From an uncultured Bacteroidota bacterium (lineage in GTDB: Bacteria > Bacteroidota > Bacteroidia > UBA7662): DNA of 12,986 bases. The stretch covers positions 1 to 12,986 of the forward strand of contig CAIVQI010000104.1 of NCBI GenBank assembly GCA_903908015.1, given 5' to 3'. This document shows, one piece after another, positions 8,448-12,986 of this stretch. The notes under the pieces were generated by a model. The model made no database searches, was not told the DNA's origin, and saw only the letters and a list, made by a program, of their open reading frames with translations. A program made the translations under genes and the position numbers. The first letter of the stretch is position 1. Each line of letters begins with the position of its first letter.

Positions 8448-9281
8448 TTATCCCCCAATGGCCAAGCGAACAAAACGCGTAACCAATAGGCCCTTAGACG
8501 CCTTATCCAACATTTGCCCAACCGTCATGCTGCCATCCTTCACAAAAGATTGATTCAACAGGGTATTGTCTTGGTAAAACTTATTGAGTTTTCCCATGGC
8601 AATCTTTTCCAAAATGGCTTCAGGCTTGCCTTCCTGACGGGCTTGTTCTTTACCGATTTCGATTTCACGCTCCACCACCGATGGATCCACATCCGCTTTA
8701 TCCACAGCCACCGGATTCATTGCAGCAATTTGCATGGCAGCATCGCGCGCCGCAGCTTCAATGGCCTCATTGAGCGCTTGGTTCAAAGCCACCATCACCC
8801 CCAGCTTACCATTGCTGTGGATATAGGAAACAACCCCCTCCGCCTGCAATGTTTCGTAGCGGCTCACACTGATTTTCTCCCCGATTTTTCCCGTGTATTC
8901 GATCATTTTTTCGGCCACCGTGATGCCGTCGATGGTAGCCGCCTGTAATTGGTCGATCGTTGTGAATTGATTGTCGATGGCGATTTGAGCCACACGGCGG
9001 GCCAATTGTCCAAAATCCTCATTCTTGGCAACAAAATCAGTTTCGCACGTCACTTCTACCAAAATTCCGAAGGAACCCCCCGCGTCGTTCATGGCCACTA
9101 CAACCCCTTCGTTAGCTTCCCGGTCGGCGCGACTGGCAGAAACTTTCTGACCTTTTTTGCGGAGGATCACTACCGCTTCTTCAAAATCACCATTGGCCTC
9201 AGTGAGGGCTTTTTTGCAATCCATCATGCCGGCACCGGTCTGCTGCCGTAACTTATTGACGTCTGACGCTGAAATATTCAT
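8448..9281 (-). CDS. tsf: Translation elongation factor Ts
   Basis: A 277-residue guanine-nucleotide exchange factor for EF-Tu. Seen: the N-terminal UBA-like module ISASDVNKLRQQTGAGMMDCKKALTEANGDFEEAVVILRKKG (3-44), the EF-Tu-contacting core motif CETDFVAKN (79-87), and two repeat-like subdomains typical of full-length EF-Ts. Length is close to that of the E. coli protein, with no truncation. The stop is a tandem TAA TAA. The gene follows rpsB with a 54-base gap and is separated from pyrH by 157 bases holding an intrinsic terminator. No Shine-Dalgarno is evident; the leader is A/T-rich, as usual in Bacteroidota. Confidence 0.97.
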   Translation of the reverse strand: MNISASDVNKLRQQTGAGMMDCKKALTEANGDFEEAVVILRKKGQKVSASRADREANEGVVVAMNDAGGSFGILVEVTCETDFVAKNEDFGQLARRVAQIAIDNQFTTIDQLQAATIDGITVAEKMIEYTGKIGEKISVSRYETLQAEGVVSYIHSNGKLGVMVALNQALNEAIEAAARDAAMQIAAMNPVAVDKADVDPSVVEREIEIGKEQARQEGKPEAILEKIAMGKLNKFYQDNTLLNQSFVKDGSMTVGQMLDKASKGLLVTRFVRLAIGG

Positions 9282-9335
9282 GATATGAGTTTGTTGTATT
9301 ATTGTATTTACTATTCAGCACATTCAGATTGGCGA

Positions 9336-10121
9336 CTATTCAACTGCATCAACTGCAGCATCCGCCACCACTGAATCACCTTCCGAAACCGCAGCGGCCT
9401 CAGAGGCTTCACCACCGTCTTCTTCTTTGAGGTGCTTACGCTCCTGCATCCCCTCTTCGATGGCCTGCATAATGACCCCACAAATCAGCGCAATGGATTT
9501 AGTGGCGTCATCATTTGAGGGAATCGGAAAATCAACCAAACCTGGATCGCTGTTGGTGTCGACCATAGCGATGGTGGGAATATTCAGCTTTTGGGCTTCA
9601 CTCACCGCAATGTGCTCGTTTTTGATGTCGATGATGAACAGCGCGGCAGGCAATCTGTTCAAATCTTCGATACCACCCAATACACGCTTGAGCTTGTCGC
9701 GTTCACGACCGATCATCAGCCGCTCCTTCTTCGACAAATTCTGGTAATCAGCGGTGGATTCCATCTTCTCCATGTTGGTCATCTTCTTGATCGAACGACG
9801 AACAGTGGCGAAATTGGTGAGCATACCACCGAGCCAACGCTCGGTGACGAAGGGCATGCCCAAACGACGTGCCTCCGACTCAATAATTTCCTTGGCCTGC
9901 TTCTTGGTGGCCACAAACATGATTTTGCGACCCGATTTCACAATCTGCTTCACAGCCTGAGCCGCTAGTTGCAACTTTTCCGATGTGCGGTGTAAGTCGA
10001 TGATGTGAATATCGTTTTTCTCCATAAAAATATATGGAGCCATTTTGGGATGCCATTTACGCTTGAGGTGGCCGAAATGCACACCGGCATCCAGCATTTC
10101 CTGGTAGGTAGGTAGATTCAT
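9336..10121 (-). CDS. rpsB: Small ribosomal subunit protein S2 (uS2)
   Basis: A 261-residue S2 of the 30S subunit. Seen: TYQEMLDAGVHFGHLKRKWHPKMAPYIF (5-32), IHIIDLHRTSEKL, FVATKKQAKEI (69-79), TERWLGGMLTNFATVRRSI (93-111) and IPTIAMVDTNSDPGLVDFPIPSNDDA (181-206). All of these are core S2 signatures. The last 30 residues (about 232-261) form an acidic, alanine-rich tail that is probably disordered. It starts 14 bases after the rpsI stop and is followed by tsf, the usual rpsB-tsf pairing. No leader long enough for a separate S2-binding regulatory RNA is visible upstream of it. Confidence 0.97.
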   Translation of the reverse strand: MNLPTYQEMLDAGVHFGHLKRKWHPKMAPYIFMEKNDIHIIDLHRTSEKLQLAAQAVKQIVKSGRKIMFVATKKQAKEIIESEARRLGMPFVTERWLGGMLTNFATVRRSIKKMTNMEKMESTADYQNLSKKERLMIGRERDKLKRVLGGIEDLNRLPAALFIIDIKNEHIAVSEAQKLNIPTIAMVDTNSDPGLVDFPIPSNDDATKSIALICGVIMQAIEEGMQERKHLKEEDGGEASEAAAVSEGDSVVADAAVDAVE

Positions 10122-10135
10122 TTTGGAGGTCCGGA

Positions 10136-10540
10136 TTAACGCTTGCTGAACTGGAAACGACGGCGGGCTTTACGCTGACCAAATTTCTTGCGTTCCACCA
10201 TACGTGGATCGCGGGTCAACATTTTCTCTGCCTTAAGTACACTATGAAAATCTCCGTTGATTTGGTCGAGGGCACGGGCAAGCGCCAGCTGAAGTGCTTC
10301 TGCTTGTCCGCTCACGCCACCGCCATTCAAGCGGGCTTTCACGTCGTATTGCCCATTGGTTTGGGTGGCGGCAAACGCCTTCAATACCACTTGTTGCAAG
10401 GTAGCAAGGGGAAAATATTCCGTGTAGGAACGCCCATTGACCTCAATGTTGCCATTTCCTGGACTTACATAGACCCGGGCTATGGCATTCTTCCGCCTAC
10501 CAATGGTGTTGGCAAGGCTGCTGTTTGGGGTTGCTGACAT
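10136..10540 (-). CDS. rpsI: Small ribosomal subunit protein S9 (uS9)
   Basis: A 134-residue S9 of the 30S head. Seen: GRRKNAIARVYVSPGNGNIEVNGRSYTEYF (14-43), VKARLNGGGVSGQAEALQLALARAL and the C-terminal DPRMVERKKFGQRKARRRFQFSKR. The terminal SKR is the universal tail that reaches the P-site tRNA. The N-terminal MSATPNSSLANT is slightly longer than in many homologues. Its start lies one base after the rplM stop, so the two genes are almost certainly co-transcribed and co-translated. Confidence 0.97.
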   Translation of the reverse strand: MSATPNSSLANTIGRRKNAIARVYVSPGNGNIEVNGRSYTEYFPLATLQQVVLKAFAATQTNGQYDVKARLNGGGVSGQAEALQLALARALDQINGDFHSVLKAEKMLTRDPRMVERKKFGQRKARRRFQFSKR

Positions 10541-10541
10541 A

Positions 10542-10988
10542 TTATTTTAGGGTGATGGTTTCAGGCTGCTGGGCAGAATGGGGATGCTCGCTGCCCGCGT
10601 AAACGTGCAAACTGCGAAACATTTCTCTGCCGAGACGGTTTTTGGGCAACATGCCCTTGATGGCTTTCTCCACAACGTAGGAAGGCCTCCGCTTCAACAG
10701 GTCGCGTGCCGACTCAAAACGCTTTCCACCAGGATAACCCGAATAGAAAAAGTAGTTTTTGTCGGTCAGTTTGCTGCCCGTAAACCGCACCTTGTCTGCA
10801 TTGATCACAATGACATGATCGCCGCAGTCTACGTGTGGGGTGAAAGACGGCTTGTGCTTACCACGAAGCATGCCGGCTACCTTGCTTGCAAGGCGACCCA
10901 CAATCTCTGTTTCGGCATCAATGAGATACCAACGCTTTTCAACCGTTTGGCGGTTGGCAGAGACAGTTTTGTAACTTAACGTATCCAC
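10542..10988 (-). CDS. rplM: Large ribosomal subunit protein L13 (uL13)
   Basis: A 148-residue L13, an early-assembling 50S protein. Seen: KRWYLIDAETEIVGRLASKVAGMLRGKHKPSFTPHVDCGDHVIVINADKV (18-67), FYSGYPGGKRF and GMLPKNRLGREMFRSLHVYAGSEHPH, all standard. The start codon is GTG at 10988. It is chosen because it gives MDTLSYKTVSANRQ, the N-terminus usual for L13 in this phylum. It heads the minus-strand translation block with a close -7 promoter box upstream and no visible Shine-Dalgarno. Confidence 0.96.
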   Translation of the reverse strand: MDTLSYKTVSANRQTVEKRWYLIDAETEIVGRLASKVAGMLRGKHKPSFTPHVDCGDHVIVINADKVRFTGSKLTDKNYFFYSGYPGGKRFESARDLLKRRPSYVVEKAIKGMLPKNRLGREMFRSLHVYAGSEHPHSAQQPETITLK

Positions 10989-11014
10989 TTAATTCAGCTA
11001 TTTTTTAAGGAGCG

Positions 11015-11022
11015 CAAATATA
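11015..11022 (-). promoter_or_regulatory. Candidate -7 box for the rplM-rpsI-rpsB-tsf block
   Basis: On the minus strand this is TATATTTG, an exact match to the Bacteroidota consensus TAnnTTTG, 26 bases before the rplM GTG. Only a poor -33 candidate (TTTTCG near 11039-11044) is seen. Predicted transcription would start near 11008, giving a leader of about 20 bases. That is too short for a structured L13 autoregulatory leader. Confidence 0.5.
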
Positions 11023-11070
11023 GGAAAAAAAACAATACGAAAAGCGGAAAGAACAAAAAGATTTGGGGTA

Positions 11071-11733
11071 CTAAGCGAGGGTGTAGAATTCCTCATGCCC
11101 CCCTGCATGCACCTCGAGAAGTCCGGCACTGATGAGCCCCACCACAATCTGGCGTGCCCGCCATGTGGATATGTTCATCATTTTGGCAAATTCCTTGAGG
11201 GTTACCCGCCTGTGTTCGGCCAGGTGCCGCAGCAGCCCTTCTTCCTTCGTGCCCAATTGGATCAGGCGCCCATCGGCCGATACCGATCGGTGCAGGGCGT
11301 CGACCACAGTTTTACTGGCCAACAGGGTTTTATCGCCCACCCTGATGTGCACCCACCACTTATTGTCGTCGCCCATGGCATAGATCGGCTTTTCAATGGC
11401 AGGCGTTACCGATACCACCAATAGGATTTTCTTTCCAATTTCTACACGGGTGCATTGGATGTTGGGGGAAGGCTTACAAAAAAAAGTGGCGGCGGCTTCC
11501 ATCATGTGTTGTTCCTCCTCGACTTTTATCCCACGAAGGCTGCGGTTGTCGCGCACCCCAATGAGTATTCGTCCACCCCGGGTATTGGCAAAAGCACACA
11601 GCGTTCGTGCAATTTTCTTGGAACTGCTGATGGTCTCCTTGAAATCCTGCTGCTCGTGCTCACCCTCGTCGATCCATTGGAAGAACTTTGCCGCTGAAAT
11701 TCCGGACGGTGGCGGTTGCTCTTGCTGTTTCAT
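11071..11733 (-). CDS. AlbA_2/Schlafen-like ATP-binding-type protein with C-terminal winged helix
   Basis: A 220-residue protein. Residues about 15-115 show the AlbA_2 (formerly AAA_4, 'Schlafen AlbA_2') signature: GEHEQQDFKETISSSKKIARTLCAFANTRGGRILIGVRDNRSLRGI, with the E-x-x-D-F-K and FANTxGGxxxxGV blocks. Residues about 160-220 look like a winged helix (KEEGLLRHLAEHRRVTLKEFAKMMNISTWRARQIVVGLISAGLLE). This combination is typical of predicted transcription regulators. The frame is open upstream to 11958, but that extension overlaps the ATL gene in another frame and shows no domain. The ATG at 11733 begins a short polar leader before the domain and is preferred. Exact function is unknown; DNA or RNA binding is inferred. 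It lies between the ATL gene and rplM on the same strand. Confidence 0.8.
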   Translation of the reverse strand: MKQQEQPPPSGISAAKFFQWIDEGEHEQQDFKETISSSKKIARTLCAFANTRGGRILIGVRDNRSLRGIKVEEEQHMMEAAATFFCKPSPNIQCTRVEIGKKILLVVSVTPAIEKPIYAMGDDNKWWVHIRVGDKTLLASKTVVDALHRSVSADGRLIQLGTKEEGLLRHLAEHRRVTLKEFAKMMNISTWRARQIVVGLISAGLLEVHAGGHEEFYTLA

Positions 11734-11839
11734 TGGACAATATCGGAGGGGCAAAAATCGATTTTTTAGATGGCGGTGGACGCTGGTGGTCCATTCGATC
11801 CCAGGCCGTAAAAGACAAATATGATGAAAATCGGCCAAG

Positions 11840-12184
11840 TCAGAGCGCCAGTTCCTGCGATGGATCCCAGTACACCCGTTCAAAATCCTGCACCTGGTCG
11901 CCGACCACCATGATACCCTCCGCTTCCAATCGCGACTGCATGGCATTTGGTTCGTCAAAATGCATTTTGCCGGTTAAACAACCGCTTCGGTTCAAAACCC
12001 TGTGCGCGGGAACCTGGGGATGCACTTGATGGGAAGCATTCATGGCCCAGCCCACCATCCGGGCCGATTGTGCGCTACCCAGATAACGGGCGATCGCCCC
12101 ATAGGTTGTAATTCGTCCGACCGGTATCAGCCGAACCACCTGAAATACCTGTTCAAAAAAATCGGGCTTCTGATTTGGGTTCAT
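11840..12184 (-). CDS. Alkyltransferase-like (ATL) protein, MGMT-related without the active cysteine
   Basis: A 114-residue protein with the DNA-binding domain of O6-methylguanine-DNA methyltransferase. Seen: FFEQVFQVVRLIPVGRITTYGAIARYLGSAQSARMVGWAMN (9-49), with Tyr28 and Arg42 at the positions that flip and stack the alkylated base in ATL and MGMT proteins. Next comes VPAHRVLNRSGCLTG (58-72). In MGMT the motif is PCHRV; here the acceptor Cys is Ala60, so it should not remove alkyl groups itself. Known ATL proteins (E. coli YbaZ has Trp here) bind O6-alkylguanine and hand it to nucleotide excision repair, and the same role is inferred here. Its length is typical of ATLs. It is transcribed away from the TrpF-like gene, with a good promoter box upstream. 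Confidence 0.88.
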   Translation of the reverse strand: MNPNQKPDFFEQVFQVVRLIPVGRITTYGAIARYLGSAQSARMVGWAMNASHQVHPQVPAHRVLNRSGCLTGKMHFDEPNAMQSRLEAEGIMVVGDQVQDFERVYWDPSQELAL

Positions 12185-12192
12185 GATTCACC

Positions 12193-12200
12193 TATTTTTG
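12193..12200 (+). promoter_or_regulatory. Candidate -7 box for the TrpF-like gene
   Basis: TATTTTTG matches TAnnTTTG exactly. A TTTG lies at 12174-12177, but the 15-base spacer is shorter than usual. It would give a leader of roughly 50 bases before the ATG at 12260. It lies within the leader expected for the divergent ATL transcript, so the two promoters face away from each other and their transcripts overlap at the 5' ends. Confidence 0.4.
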
Positions 12201-12226
12201 CTGCGCTGCCGGCAACAATCAACCCA

Positions 12227-12254
12227 CAAACCTAGTCAAATCCCGTAAATTCAA
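12227..12254 (-). promoter_or_regulatory. Candidate promoter of the ATL gene
   Basis: On the minus strand TTG (12254-12252) is followed, after a 17-base spacer, by TAGGTTTG (12234-12227), an exact TAnnTTTG match. The spacing lies within the range used by Bacteroidota promoters. Transcription would start near 12220, about 36 bases before the ATG at 12184. Confidence 0.5.
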
Positions 12255-12259
12255 TCATC

Positions 12260-12986
12260 ATGCACCTGCAACTCTACTTCCGCTCGGTTCGTCACCTCAG
12301 CGATGCCCGCTTTGCTTCTGCTGCTGCTGCCGAGTTCATCGGTTTTCCCTGGTATCCATCAAGCGGGGAAGGGATTTCACGTGAGGATTACCGCGACATC
12401 CAGCAGTGGATCAGCGGGCCAGTGCCGGTACTCCAAATTCATGCGCGTGACTTAGCGCTTTTCGCATCTGCCCCATCCAAAGAGGCGTATCCGGTGCAGG
12501 GAGCAGCATCAAGCTACGGAATGGAATCGGACGGGCGCCATTCCAGTATGCCTTCGGACGGGCGCGCTGCCCAAGTGCACAGTCAGCCGAATGATCCCAA
12601 CAGCCTTGATGCCACTGAAGTCGTTCCCGGCGCGCTCGAGGTCGTTCCCGGCGCGCTCGAGGTCGCATGTTCTGACGAAAACCCCCAAGGGATTAATACG
12701 CGTCCGACTTGTCCGATTATTTGGACATTCGACGCCCGGCAGCGCCGACTGCCAGAATTGTTTCGGGCCGACCTCGACTACCTGTTGCTCGATCCAATTG
12801 TTTTTCTCACCGACTTAAACCAGCCGCTGAGCCCGGTCGACTTGCCCAAAAGTTGGGCGGGACTGTTTGAACAAAACCGATGCTTTTTGGAGATCTCATC
12901 GAATTTGCATCACCCGATGGAATGGGTGAATTCGTTCAAGCCCTATGGGGTGGGCCTGTCGGGGCAAGCAGAAACAGCGGTGGGCA
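12260..12986 (+). CDS. Phosphoribosylanthranilate isomerase (TrpF)-like protein, divergent, partial at the window end
   Basis: An open frame of 242 codons from ATG 12260 running off the window. The N-terminus LQLYFRSVRHLSDARFASAAAAEFIGFPWYP aligns by eye with the TrpF start (KICGIT, E/D-DA, GADAVGFVFYP). DYLLLDP (173-179) matches the strand carrying the general-acid aspartate, and PYGVGLSGQAE (229-239) matches PfAVDVSSGVE near the TrpF C-terminus. The KICG cysteine, the general base of TrpF, is missing (LYFR here), so normal tryptophan-pathway activity is doubtful. Residues about 70-152 are low complexity (Ser, Ala, Gly, Pro, Glu) with in-frame repeats, where TrpF would have its central strands and helices. 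No trp genes are nearby. Homology to TrpF is my inference from motif order; the function is unknown. Confidence 0.65.
   Translation, partial: MHLQLYFRSVRHLSDARFASAAAAEFIGFPWYPSSGEGISREDYRDIQQWISGPVPVLQIHARDLALFASAPSKEAYPVQGAASSYGMESDGRHSSMPSDGRAAQVHSQPNDPNSLDATEVVPGALEVVPGALEVACSDENPQGINTRPTCPIIWTFDARQRRLPELFRADLDYLLLDPIVFLTDLNQPLSPVDLPKSWAGLFEQNRCFLEISSNLHHPMEWVNSFKPYGVGLSGQAETAVG
12518..12544. repeat. Inverted repeat inside the low-complexity insert
   Basis: GGAATGG (12518-12524) and CCATTCC (12538-12544) are perfect complements around a 13-base loop. The structure lies in the coding region for residues about 87-95 of the TrpF-like protein. It overlaps the first copy of TCGGACGGGCGC (12527-12538), which recurs 27 bases later at 12554-12565, encoding SDGR both times. 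Confidence 0.6.
12617..12666 (+). repeat. 21-base in-frame tandem repeat (about 2.4 copies)
   Basis: Unit 12617-12637 and unit 12638-12658 differ by one base, and a third partial copy (GAGGTCGC) follows at 12659-12666. Each unit encodes EVVPGAL, so the protein reads EVVPGALEVVPGALEVA. Being a multiple of three and nearly identical, it looks like a recent slippage duplication that keeps the frame. Confidence 0.9.

Noticed and set aside
10989..11070. Structured ribosomal-protein leader RNA before rplM
   Set aside because: The likely start site leaves only about 20 bases of leader and the region is A/T-rich without stable pairing.
11734..11958. N-terminal extension of the AlbA_2 gene to 11958
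   Set aside because: It overlaps the ATL coding region in another frame, is Arg/Trp/Cys-rich and matches no domain. The ATG at 11733 fits the domain boundary.
12411..12668. Minus-strand open frame with PRARRER repeats
   Set aside because: Its repeats are the reverse complement of the 21-base tandem repeat in the plus-strand TrpF-like gene, and no domain or start signal supports it.

Overview
The window looks like a chromosomal segment of a Bacteroidota bacterium. Three things point there. The translation genes are joined in the order rplM-rpsI-rpsB-tsf-pyrH-frr. There is a TonB-dependent receptor with an N-terminal carboxypeptidase-regulatory-like domain. Several gene starts are preceded by boxes matching the Bacteroidota -7 consensus TAnnTTTG, and Shine-Dalgarno sequences are largely absent. 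The lycopene cyclase suggests a pigmented lineage (Cytophagia, Saprospiria or Chitinophagia). I cannot place it more finely from sequence alone.

Left part (1-6967): a large TonB-dependent outer-membrane receptor on the minus strand is divergent from a plus-strand group of three closely packed genes. These are a penicillin/acyl-homoserine-lactone acylase-type Ntn hydrolase, a small unrecognised 121-residue membrane protein, and a CrtY-type lycopene beta-cyclase whose GTG start overlaps the membrane-protein gene by 13 bases. The three look co-transcribed.

Middle part (6999-10988, all minus): the translation block, read right to left, encodes L13, S9, S2, EF-Ts, UMP kinase and ribosome recycling factor. 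L13 starts with GTG behind a clear -7 box. A convincing intrinsic terminator hairpin lies between tsf and pyrH, so pyrH-frr may be partly a separate transcription unit. The longest open frame for pyrH runs through this hairpin and is not the real start.

Right part (11071-12986): a short AlbA_2/Schlafen-like protein with a C-terminal winged-helix-like region, and an alkyltransferase-like (ATL) DNA-repair protein whose MGMT cysteine is replaced by alanine, both on the minus strand. Divergent from these is a plus-strand gene cut by the window end. It resembles phosphoribosylanthranilate isomerase (TrpF) but lacks the catalytic cysteine and carries a low-complexity insertion built partly from tandem repeats. 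This last gene is the most unusual object here. I found no CRISPR array, tRNA, rRNA, insertion sequence or clear defence system, and no gene-free stretch longer than 300 bases.
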